Assembly: GCA_902766345.1 (NCBI GenBank)
Contig: CACXDK010000375.1
Coordinates: 1-5,949 of the forward strand
Reading direction: 5' to 3'
DNA from: an uncultured Spirochaetaceae bacterium
Lineage (GTDB): Bacteria > Spirochaetota > Spirochaetia > Treponematales > Treponemataceae
DNA length: 5,949 nt
Position numbers and translations under genes: made by a program
Notes under the pieces: generated by a model
Database searches by the model: none
Seen by the model: the letters and a program-made list of their open reading frames with translations, nothing else
Told to the model about the DNA's origin: nothing
Shown here: piece by piece, positions 1 through 5,892 of the stretch
Numbering within the stretch: the stretch's first letter is position 1
Layout of the letters: the number at the start of each line of letters is the position of its first letter

Positions 1-2
1 AT

Positions 3-1067
3 TTATCTTGCAGAAACAAGTTCAATATCAAAGGCAAGATATGAACTTGCAGGAATAACACCTGGAATGCCCTGATCACCGTAAGCCATATCAGGAGGCA
101 AAACAACAGTTCTCTTTTCGCCAACCTTCATGTCCTGGACCATTGCATCAAAGCCAGGAATCATCTGTCCAGCGCCAGTAGTAAATTCAAGAGGACCTCT
201 TCCTGCAGACTGGTCAAATACAGAACCGTCTACCAAATATCCCTTGTATTCAGTAGCAACATTCTTTCCAGTACCGCACTTTTCGCCTTTACCTTCCTTA
301 GTTGTCTTATAGAAAATGCCGTTGCCATCTTTTGCATAACCAGGGAATTTCTTATTGATTTCAGCAACCTGAGATGCAAGACGCTCTTCCTGAGCCTTAA
401 TAGCAGCTGCACGTGCAGCCTTTGCCTTTGCAGCAGCCTTTTCAGTTGCTGTAGAATTAAGCTTATCAAAATCTTCCTGTGTAGCAGTAAAGTTCTTAGC
501 TTCATCTCCAAGACGGTGAATAGTAATGCTCTTAATTACATCGCCCTGCTTAATTGAATCTACAACTTTCTGGCTTGCACTATCTACAACCTGTCCAAAA
601 ATAGTATGCTTCTGATCGAGCCAAGGAGTCTTTACATGAGTAATAAAGAACTGGCTTCCGTTTGTTCCAGGACCAGCATTTGCCATAGCAAGAATACCAG
701 GCTTGTTAAACTTCAAGTCATCTTCAAATTCATCAGCAAAACGATATCCTGGACCACCAGTTCCGTTACCACGAGGATCTCCACCCTGAATCATAAAATC
801 TTCAATAACACGATGGAATTTAAGACCGTCATAGAACTTCTTTCCCTTTGTTGCATCAAGAGTACCTTCTGCAAGACCAACAAAGTTTGTTACTGTAAGA
901 GGAGTCTTTTTGTAAAACAACTCCACATAAATATCGCCTTTTGATGTGCTTATCTGAGCGAACACACCCTGCTTTCCGTTTAAAGCCTTAGAATTACTCA
1001 TAGGTTTACATCCTCCACATGTAAGAAGGACAACTCCAAAAAGAAGTGCCCCAATTAATTTTTTCAT
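3..1067 (-). CDS. Cyclophilin-FKBP fusion peptidyl-prolyl isomerase, predicted lipoprotein
   Basis: This 354-residue protein carries both main prolyl-isomerase folds and probably assists folding of exported proteins from the outer face of a membrane. The N-terminus is a hydrophobic signal (residues 4-16) followed by Cys17 and Cys20. CGGC at 17-20 or LLTC at 14-17 would fit a relaxed spirochaete lipobox. A cyclophilin domain spans about 36-187. It contains [14 protein letters not shown] (84-97, catalytic Arg86), [14 protein letters not shown] (128-141) and WLDQKH (149-154). An Ala/Lys/Glu-rich, probably helical linker covers about 205-240. An FKBP domain spans about 250-354, with pocket residues Tyr274, Phe284-Asp285, Ile303, Phe306, Tyr329 and Phe346. 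All key catalytic positions appear intact. The start has a clear AAGGAG at 1076-1081, 8 nt upstream. It lies 19 nt after the preceding gene, so it is probably cotranscribed. Domain calls are firm; lipidation and location are inferred. Confidence 0.93.
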   Translation of the reverse strand: MKKLIGALLFGVVLLTCGGCKPMSNSKALNGKQGVFAQISTSKGDIYVELFYKKTPLTVTNFVGLAEGTLDATKGKKFYDGLKFHRVIEDFMIQGGDPRGNGTGGPGYRFADEFEDDLKFNKPGILAMANAGPGTNGSQFFITHVKTPWLDQKHTIFGQVVDSASQKVVDSIKQGDVIKSITIHRLGDEAKNFTATQEDFDKLNSTATEKAAAKAKAARAAAIKAQEERLASQVAEINKKFPGYAKDGNGIFYKTTKEGKGEKCGTGKNVATEYKGYLVDGSVFDQSAGRGPLEFTTGAGQMIPGFDAMVQDMKVGEKRTVVLPPDMAYGDQGIPGVIPASSYLAFDIELVSAR

Positions 1068-1086
1068 ATAAAAATCTCCTTATATT

Positions 1087-1893
1087 TTAAGATTTAAACC
1101 CGCTGCAGAACCATTTATAGATTGCAGAAAGTCGTGTACTGAAAGAATCATAGATTGTAGATCTGATAATCTTAAGTGTAGGAGTTTTTGCCTGTGTTAC
1201 CAGATATACAAGCATATCATCTCCACAGTCGCTTATTACAAGACTTATATAAAGATTACCAGGCTCAATTCCCTTGATAGGTCCCAACTTTAATGAATCA
1301 ATATTTACAAAGTTAGCACTTATTTCATCAGGACGTTCATTGTAATGCAAGGTATAACGGGCACGTCCGAATGTATGATCATCAAGAATGCAGTATTTCT
1401 TAAGACCTTCTGCACTGCCAGATGTATCATCTTCAATACGGGTTTCGTCATTATAACCAGCAATAAAATATGCATGTTCATACAGGATTGCATCTTTCTT
1501 TTCCAGATTGGAATAATAATGAATGCCTTCCAATTTGCTTACAGAGCGAAGAATTTTGCTGGCATAATCAATTGTTGTCTTAGAATAGTTGCCGTCTCCC
1601 AATTCTTTCTTGGAAAGAAGATAAACTTCCTCAACAATAAAAGTAGGATTTTCCTTATGCTCAGGCCAGTTATTCTTTGCAATACGTCCTAAAGGAGAAT
1701 CAGGATACAGGGAAAGATCTATTTTATCTTTTCCAAAATAACTTTTTTCCACATATCCTTTTTCTTTCAGTTCTTTATACGTATCTGCATCAAAAAGTGC
1801 AGAGGCCTCAAGTGCAAAAGCCCCAGACAATGTCATAAACGAAATGCCAACTGTCAAAATGAATGCACGCATCAATGAACATTTCAGTTTCAT
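1087..1893 (-). CDS. Unrecognised exported protein with signal peptide
   Basis: I do not recognise a function. From the preferred start the protein has 268 residues. Its N-terminus is basic (Lys, Arg) and is followed by a hydrophobic stretch ending GAFA, which fits a signal peptidase I site near residue 27. The Cys near the N-terminus precedes the hydrophobic core, so this is not a lipobox. The mature part is mixed alpha/beta in appearance, rich in Tyr, Lys and Asp, with no internal repeats, no further convincing membrane span and three cysteines (168, 223, 263). It may belong to a Treponema-restricted domain of unknown function (DUF6675 comes to mind), but I cannot confirm that. Two adjacent ATG codons are possible; the second (1891-1893) is preferred because AAGAGG at 1900-1905 sits 6 nt from it and only 3 nt from the first. 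It lies about 32 nt after jag and 19 nt before the isomerase gene, suggesting an envelope role within the same operon. Confidence 0.85.
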   Translation of the reverse strand: MKLKCSLMRAFILTVGISFMTLSGAFALEASALFDADTYKELKEKGYVEKSYFGKDKIDLSLYPDSPLGRIAKNNWPEHKENPTFIVEEVYLLSKKELGDGNYSKTTIDYASKILRSVSKLEGIHYYSNLEKKDAILYEHAYFIAGYNDETRIEDDTSGSAEGLKKYCILDDHTFGRARYTLHYNERPDEISANFVNIDSLKLGPIKGIEPGNLYISLVISDCGDDMLVYLVTQAKTPTLKIIRSTIYDSFSTRLSAIYKWFCSGFKS

Positions 1894-1899
1894 CATACA

Positions 1900-1905
1900 C
1901 CTCTT
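1900..1905 (-). promoter_or_regulatory. Ribosome binding site deciding the start of the exported protein
   Basis: The minus strand reads AAGAGG here. It is 6 nt from the ATG at 1891-1893 and 3 nt from the ATG at 1894-1896, so the downstream ATG is the better start. The choice changes the protein by one residue only. Confidence 0.6.
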
Positions 1906-1925
1906 ATAATATAAACAGATTAAAA

Positions 1926-2642
1926 TCAGCGCACGCCCTTGAAAATTACGCGCACCTGTTTATATAAACCATCACCTTCGCTTTTGGTTTCAATATCAGG
2001 TATATCATTTAAAGTTGTATGTACAAGACGACGCTCATAAGGGTTCATTGGTTCAAGCAGAATAGACATCTTTGTCTGGCGAACCTTGTCTGCTGTAACG
2101 TAAGCAAGGCGTACAAGGCTTTCTTCGCGGCGAATACGATAGTTTTCGCTGTCAAGAATAATGCGTACATCTTCATTTCCAAGATGACCAGCATATACAT
2201 TTGTAAGCAACTGCATTGCATCAAGATTTTTACCCTTGCGTCCAATAAGAATAGGAGAGCTTGAGCTTGTAAGCTTAATGCCGATTTTCTTGTCTTCGCG
2301 GAACATTACTTCAACAGTAACATCATAGCCCATCTTTGTAATCATAGACTTTACAAATTCAACAATCTTCTGCTCAAACTCGTTCTGAGGCATTGGATTT
2401 GCAACAAGGCTAGGATTCTGAGCACGTGCAGTAACATTAGGAACAGAACCTTCGCACTCACCAACAACATGATCCTGAGAATCTACAGGATGAACGCGAA
2501 TTTTTACATAGCCCTTCTTAAAAAGAGAACCTTTCTGAGTCTCAAGAATTTCAACATCAAACTGATCTTTTTCAAGTCCCAGTTCCTGAGCAGCCTTTTC
2601 TATAGCGTCCTTTTCAGTCTTGCCTTCGTATTCGTAAATCAT
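1926..2642 (-). CDS. jag: Jag/KhpB (SpoIIIJ-associated) RNA-binding protein
   Basis: This 238-residue protein has the full three-part Jag architecture. The Jag_N domain is at residues 1-52 (MIYEYEGKTEKDAIEKAAQE and GSLFKKGYVKIRV). A short polar linker follows at 53-85. The KH domain is at about 88-165, with the RNA-binding loop GRKGKN at 134-139. The R3H domain is at about 172-235, with the diagnostic Arg204-x3-His208 in ERRLVH. In Firmicutes the homologue KhpB binds RNA, often with KhpA, and influences cell elongation and division. It is cytoplasmic and its gene habitually follows yidC, as here. The start is well supported by AAGGAG at 2649-2654, 6 nt upstream, lying in the 14-nt gap after yidC. 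Length and motifs are normal for the family. RNA targets in spirochaetes cannot be inferred from the sequence. Confidence 0.96.
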   Translation of the reverse strand: MIYEYEGKTEKDAIEKAAQELGLEKDQFDVEILETQKGSLFKKGYVKIRVHPVDSQDHVVGECEGSVPNVTARAQNPSLVANPMPQNEFEQKIVEFVKSMITKMGYDVTVEVMFREDKKIGIKLTSSSSPILIGRKGKNLDAMQLLTNVYAGHLGNEDVRIILDSENYRIRREESLVRLAYVTADKVRQTKMSILLEPMNPYERRLVHTTLNDIPDIETKSEGDGLYKQVRVIFKGVR

Positions 2643-2648
2643 TTCTAT

Positions 2649-2654
2649 CTCCTT
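2649..2654 (-). promoter_or_regulatory. Ribosome binding site of jag
   Basis: A strong AAGGAG lies on the minus strand 6 nt from the jag ATG, within the 14-nt gap after the yidC stop. It implies that jag is translated by its own initiation rather than only by coupling. Confidence 0.75.
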
Positions 2655-2656
2655 AT

Positions 2657-4498
2657 CTATCGAGTGCTTTTTTTATGACCTTTTTTGTTCTGGAATTTCA
2701 AAGTATTCCTGTCCAAAACCTTTACATTTTCGCTTTCAGCCTTACTCTTCTTTACCATCTTGTTAATAATCATCTGCTGTCCAATCTGCAGAATGTTACT
2801 TACAGTCCAGTACAACAAAAGTCCACTTGGAACATTGTAGAACATAAAGAAGAACATTAAAGGCATACCGTACATCATAAACTTCATCTGAGCCTGAGAC
2901 TGACCAGCCATGCCTGCATTACCATACTGAGTAATAAGACCGTTCAAGAGCTGTGAACCAGTGTAAATGAATGGCAACAGACGCAGAGTATTCATTGTAA
3001 ATCCAGAAAGGAAAGGAATCTGTCTTTCCCAAGTAAATATCTTGTCACCAACAGAAAGATCGTCGATCCAGCCCTTAATAAAGCTTGCACCGCGGAATTC
3101 AAAGTAGTTGTTGAAAACATTATACAATGCAAACAAAACAAGCATCTGCAAAACCATAGGCAGACATCCCGCTGCAGGATTGTAACCAGTCTGCTTGTAC
3201 AGTTTAGCAGTTTCTTCCTGAAGCTTCTGCTGATTTCCCTTGTATTTTTCCTGCAAAGCCTTAATCTGAGGCTGAATTTTCTGCATTTTTACAGAACCAA
3301 GTGCTGTAGTTTTATTCAGAGGGAAAAGAACAATCTTCAAAATGATTGTAAGGATAATGATTGAAATTCCCCAGTTGTGAACAAAACGGTTAATCATTTC
3401 CATTGCCCATTTCAAAGCAACTTCTATAACAGAGAAGAATCCGCTTGTATTCAAAGCCTGATTAAAGCGAACATTAATTAATCCCCAAGCATTCTTGTCA
3501 GAAGAATTATACTTTATGAGTTCAGTCTCACTTCTTGGACCTACATAAATATAGTAATCATCTGTAACAGTATTTTCCGTAATTTCATTACGTGTTAAAA
3601 ATACCTGTGAGTTTTCATAACCGTTTTCTTTTGCAACAGAAGTACGAACCGCTGTAGACATTTTCTGAGTGCTGTCTGGTTTAACAAGAATAGTAAAGTA
3701 CTTTCCGCCTACGCCAGCCCAGCTGTATGCCTTGTTGTAATATTTATCAGACATCATCGGCTTTACACGCTTGTTACCGTTCAAAGCAAGATACTGACGC
3801 ACTTCGTAGCGGTTCTGTTTGCGGTTAAAATGAGGACCAATCTGAGGAGATGTACGCAAGGTATATGAAAGTCCATCACCAGAATTTACGGTAACAGACA
3901 ATTTAAATGCGTAATCATCTTTCTTAAAGCTGTACAATTTACCCAGACGGAACTTTTTCTGAACACCGTTTTCATCTTTTCTATAGAAGTCACGGTAAAA
4001 TCCGATTGTGTAGTCATCTATTTTTTTTACATTAAAAGTTTCATTTACAATAGCTGCGGAAGAATCACCGAATGCAAGTGAAAAGGCACGGTTAGAGCTG
4101 GAAACATTATCTACCATCTCAACCCCTTCACCAGTATCCTTGTCCAAGTGTCCAATCAGCTTGTAGCTTACAATGTCACCGCCACGGTTTGTAAGCACGG
4201 CACGGAATTTATCCGTCTGAATTACGTATTCTTCTACAGGAACATTCTGAGATGCAGCATCCTGTTCTGCACCATCTTCGTCAGAAAGAGTTTCATCTGT
4301 TATTTCTGATGAAATAAGAGAAGCCATTTCCTGAGCTTTCTGTTCCTTTTCAGCCTGCTCTTTAGCAAGTTCTATTTCCTGCTGTTCACGTGCAGCCTGC
4401 TGCTTAGGCCTAATAAATTTAGTGTCTACATACAGATAGCCCAAAAGAACTAAACCGCTTAACACAACAGCTAAAATTGTATTCTTATCCATTCCCAT
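2657..4498 (-). CDS. yidC: Membrane protein insertase YidC
   Basis: YidC inserts and folds inner-membrane proteins, alone or with SecYEG. From the start chosen here it has 613 residues and the Gram-negative layout. An N-terminal membrane anchor lies near residues 6-24, then a charged, coiled-coil-like linker rich in Gln/Glu/Lys (about 31-60). The large periplasmic domain covers about 90-345. The five-helix insertase core begins at NWGISIIILTIILKIVLFPL (375-394), followed by the KMQKIQPQIKALQEKY cytoplasmic loop, NPAAGCLPMVLQM (440-452) and VPSGLLLYWTVSN (556-568). The tail is strongly basic (KKGHKKSTR), as in ribosome-binding YidC tails. Lys388 stands where E. coli YidC has the groove Arg366. 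The ATG at 4496-4498 is preferred over the ATG at 4517-4519, which overlaps the yidD stop, because AAGGA lies 7 nt upstream of it; the longer form adds seven polar residues. At 613 residues it is longer than E. coli YidC (about 548), mainly in the linker and periplasmic part. Confidence 0.97.
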   Translation of the reverse strand: MGMDKNTILAVVLSGLVLLGYLYVDTKFIRPKQQAAREQQEIELAKEQAEKEQKAQEMASLISSEITDETLSDEDGAEQDAASQNVPVEEYVIQTDKFRAVLTNRGGDIVSYKLIGHLDKDTGEGVEMVDNVSSSNRAFSLAFGDSSAAIVNETFNVKKIDDYTIGFYRDFYRKDENGVQKKFRLGKLYSFKKDDYAFKLSVTVNSGDGLSYTLRTSPQIGPHFNRKQNRYEVRQYLALNGNKRVKPMMSDKYYNKAYSWAGVGGKYFTILVKPDSTQKMSTAVRTSVAKENGYENSQVFLTRNEITENTVTDDYYIYVGPRSETELIKYNSSDKNAWGLINVRFNQALNTSGFFSVIEVALKWAMEMINRFVHNWGISIIILTIILKIVLFPLNKTTALGSVKMQKIQPQIKALQEKYKGNQQKLQEETAKLYKQTGYNPAAGCLPMVLQMLVLFALYNVFNNYFEFRGASFIKGWIDDLSVGDKIFTWERQIPFLSGFTMNTLRLLPFIYTGSQLLNGLITQYGNAGMAGQSQAQMKFMMYGMPLMFFFMFYNVPSGLLLYWTVSNILQIGQQMIINKMVKKSKAESENVKVLDRNTLKFQNKKGHKKSTR

Positions 4499-4505
4499 AA
4501 TTGAA

Positions 4506-4510
4506 TCCTT
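4506..4510 (-). promoter_or_regulatory. Ribosome binding site deciding the yidC start
   Basis: AAGGA on the minus strand is 7 nt from the ATG at 4496-4498. The alternative ATG at 4517-4519 overlaps the yidD TGA as ATGA and has only a distant GGA more than 10 nt upstream. The downstream start is therefore favoured, though coupled initiation at the ATGA cannot be excluded. Confidence 0.65.
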
Positions 4511-4515
4511 ATTTT

Positions 4516-4764
4516 TCATGGAACAGGATCGTATCCGCCTTCATGATACGGATTGCATCTTAATATCCTGCGGATTGCAAGATACACACCCTTAATCGGA
4601 CCGTGTTTTTGAATGGCCTCCAGTGCATAATGTGAACACGTAGGCGTAAAACGACAGCACCCCGGAAAAAGAGGAGAGATACAAATCTGATAAAAGCGAA
4701 TCATCAGACACAGACACTTTATTGTAAAGTTTCTGAATCCTTTAACAAACCTGCTTTTTGGCAT
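4516..4764 (-). CDS. yidD: YidD, membrane protein insertion efficiency factor
   Basis: This is a small 82-residue member of the YidD/DUF37 family, which associates with the inner membrane and aids YidC-dependent insertion; its biochemical role is not settled. The signature is complete: an amphipathic N-terminal helix leading into [11 protein letters not shown] (21-31), [10 protein letters not shown] (37-46), the helix [20 protein letters not shown], then [14 protein letters not shown] at the C-terminus (69-82). Cys37, Cys43 and Cys70 match conserved family cysteines. The first 46 nt overlap the end of rnpA in another frame, and there is no obvious Shine-Dalgarno sequence, so translation is probably coupled to rnpA. 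An internal ATG at 4702-4704, 14 nt after the rnpA stop, would give a 62-residue form starting at MIRFYQ; it also lacks a clear ribosome site. The longer form better matches family length. Confidence 0.93.
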   Translation of the reverse strand: MPKSRFVKGFRNFTIKCLCLMIRFYQICISPLFPGCCRFTPTCSHYALEAIQKHGPIKGVYLAIRRILRCNPYHEGGYDPVP

Positions 4765-5144
4765 AAAGTCTTAAATTGATCACACCGCGAGAGGAACGAG
4801 TCATTTCCGGGATATACTAAGAAAAGCATGTCATACCCGGTGTTCAGGCGTGATTTGTAAAAACGATAGGTTTCACGGCTACAGCGTTTTGCTCTGTTTC
4901 TTTGAACAGCGTTACCATAACCACGTGGGAGGGGAAATCCTATACGGTTAAACCCCATATCATTCAGTAAATAAAACAGCTTTGCACCATTTATACTGAC
5001 TTTTTTCCCTGTTTTAAAAATTTTCTGGAAGTCCACTGGACGCTTTATGTGTTCTGCACGAGTAAAACGTCCTTCATAGTGAACGTCCAATCCGCTACAT
5101 TTTTGCTGTCTGATTTTTTCCATTCTGATATGGTTTCTTTTCAT
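4719..5144 (-). CDS. rnpA: Ribonuclease P protein component RnpA
   Basis: RnpA is the protein subunit of RNase P and helps the catalytic RNA bind precursor tRNA for 5' leader removal. The core starts around [20 protein letters not shown], with the basic signature [20 protein letters not shown] at residues 75-94 of the 141-residue form given here. The RNR box (82-84) is intact, but the usual SVSKK-type stretch before it reads FPLPRG, a divergent version. The C-terminal half ([10 protein letters not shown]) fits the last strand and helix of the fold. The start is uncertain. The frame stays open up to a GTG at 5205-5207, deep inside rpmH; ATG codons lie at 5142-5144 and 5121-5123, and a TTG at 5088-5090 lies after the rpmH stop. 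None has a convincing Shine-Dalgarno sequence. I chose 5144. With any of the ATG or GTG starts the gene overlaps rpmH, suggesting translational coupling. The 3' end overlaps yidD by 46 nt. Confidence 0.9.
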   Translation of the reverse strand: MKRNHIRMEKIRQQKCSGLDVHYEGRFTRAEHIKRPVDFQKIFKTGKKVSINGAKLFYLLNDMGFNRIGFPLPRGYGNAVQRNRAKRCSRETYRFYKSRLNTGYDMLFLVYPGNDSFLSRCDQFKTLCQKAGLLKDSETLQ

Positions 5145-5280
5145 CAGAAATTGTGAGCTTGTAGCGACCCTTTGCTCTTCTTCTTGCGAGAACTTTGCGA
5201 CCGCCACGTGTCTTCATGCGAGCGCGGAAGCCAAATTTTCTATTGCGTTTCACTTTGCTTGGTTGATATGTACGTAACAT
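5095..5280 (-). CDS. rpmH: 50S ribosomal protein L34 with C-terminal extension
   Basis: L34 is a small basic protein of the large ribosomal subunit. Residues 1-46 match the family closely: RTYQPS (3-8), [20 protein letters not shown] (11-30), LARRRAKGR (31-39) and the KLTIS end (41-45). Bacterial L34 usually stops about here, at 44-47 residues. This one continues for about 15 polar residues ([16 protein letters not shown]) to a TAG at 5095-5097. The added tail is encoded by DNA that is also read in the rnpA frame. The start is secure: TAGGAG at 5290-5295 is 9 nt upstream of the ATG. It is the first gene of the compact rpmH-rnpA-yidD-yidC-jag block. The identity is certain; whether the tail folds or does anything on the ribosome is unknown. 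Confidence 0.97.
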   Translation of the reverse strand: MLRTYQPSKVKRNRKFGFRARMKTRGGRKVLARRRAKGRYKLTISDEKKPYQNGKNQTAKM

Positions 5281-5337
5281 AATGAACGACTCCTATAAAA
5301 ATAAATTCACAATACAGTAGGGTGAATAATAACAAAT
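5281..5337 (-). promoter_or_regulatory. dciA-rpmH intergenic leader with RBS and weak hairpin
   Basis: This 57-nt gap holds the rpmH ribosome binding site (TAGGAG, 5290-5295). It is very AT-rich. On the minus strand an inverted repeat, ATTCAC/GTGAAT (5322-5327 with 5305-5310, 11-nt loop), is followed by a T-rich run TTTATTTTTAT, which could act as a weak or leaky terminator for the upstream gene. A promoter for rpmH is expected here, but no -35/-10 pair with good spacing stands out; TTGTTA (5330-5335) and TATTGT are only 15 nt apart. Exact signals are unresolved. Confidence 0.35.
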
Positions 5338-5892
5338 TTATTCGGAATTGGTCAACATGCTTTTCTTCAAATCTGCAAAAATAGATGCAAGTTCTGGAGG
5401 CAAAGGCTTTTTTTTCGTATTTACCGCATCAGAATTCACAGTTTTCTGCGAATTTACATTAGAATTCTTCAAAAGTTCCTCTTCTCGTGCAAGCTTTTCC
5501 GACATTCTTGCACGCTCAGCTTTCATATCCTGAGCGGAAGATTCTGACGCAGCAAAAAGGTTGCCCCTGTTTCCTTTCAGGCGGAAAGCCAATGTCTTAA
5601 TTTCCATGTCAGGAGCACGCATCTGCATTCCTTTCAGAATGTACTTTTTGCGCATCTGCAAAAGCTCTATCCAGCCAGGATGATCGGCTTCTATAAGCAG
5701 AATGCCATTTTTCAAATCTACAATGCGGCTGTGCGAAACAAGATTTTGCCCCTCGTTAGGATTATAAGCTTTTATGCTAAGTAAAACCTTTTCCCAAGCG
5801 GATAGGATTTTATGTGCCTGCCCCGCAGAATCCAGCTGTATTACGTTAAATACATTATTTATGACAGAGGAGAAATTCTGTAAATCGTCCAT
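5338..5892 (-). CDS. DUF721 / DciA-like protein, probable replicative helicase loader
   Basis: The 184-residue product resembles DUF721 proteins over about residues 5-105: an N-terminal helix, AW (32-33) in the first helical segment, VSHSRIVDLKNGILLIEADH (52-71), PGWIELLQMRKKYILKGM (72-89) and a final strand with IKTLAFRLKG (98-107). DUF721 includes DciA, which interacts with the DnaB helicase and supports its loading in bacteria lacking DnaC or DnaI; assigning that role here is inference. After the domain comes a charged, probably disordered linker with Glu/Arg-rich helix (about 120-142) and an Asn/Lys-rich stretch, then a C-terminal helix-like segment (LPPELASIFADLKKSM, 164-179). In many bacteria this family sits beside recF near the origin. 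An in-frame TAG (5899-5901) lies two codons before the ATG, which has no clear Shine-Dalgarno sequence, so translation may be coupled to a gene ending just outside the window. An A8 run lies at 5408-5415. Confidence 0.8.
   Translation of the reverse strand: MDDLQNFSSVINNVFNVIQLDSAGQAHKILSAWEKVLLSIKAYNPNEGQNLVSHSRIVDLKNGILLIEADHPGWIELLQMRKKYILKGMQMRAPDMEIKTLAFRLKGNRGNLFAASESSAQDMKAERARMSEKLAREEELLKNSNVNSQKTVNSDAVNTKKKPLPPELASIFADLKKSMLTNSE

Noticed and set aside
230..511. Minus-strand 93-codon frame within the isomerase gene
   Set aside because: Its Leu/Arg-rich repeats are an out-of-frame reading of the Ala/Lys-rich linker and the start of the FKBP domain.
606..944. Plus-strand open frame of 112 codons opposite the isomerase gene
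   Set aside because: It is antisense to a clearly conserved cyclophilin domain, has no family resemblance and no supporting context; it is a shadow of the real gene.
1345..1692. Plus-strand open frame of 115 codons opposite the exported protein gene
   Set aside because: It lies wholly within a gene that has a ribosome site and signal peptide on the other strand. Its Cys/Phe/Ile-rich composition is typical of antisense reading.
1897..1925. Possible promoter between jag and the exported protein gene
   Set aside because: The TATATTATAA stretch resembles a -10 element, but no -35 element occurs at a suitable distance and AT-rich spacers give such matches by chance.
5145..5207. N-terminal 21 codons of the longest rnpA frame, from GTG 5205-5207
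   Set aside because: The frame is open, but the residues match nothing in RnpA and the DNA is constrained by rpmH coding. I kept the shorter ATG start while noting the alternative.
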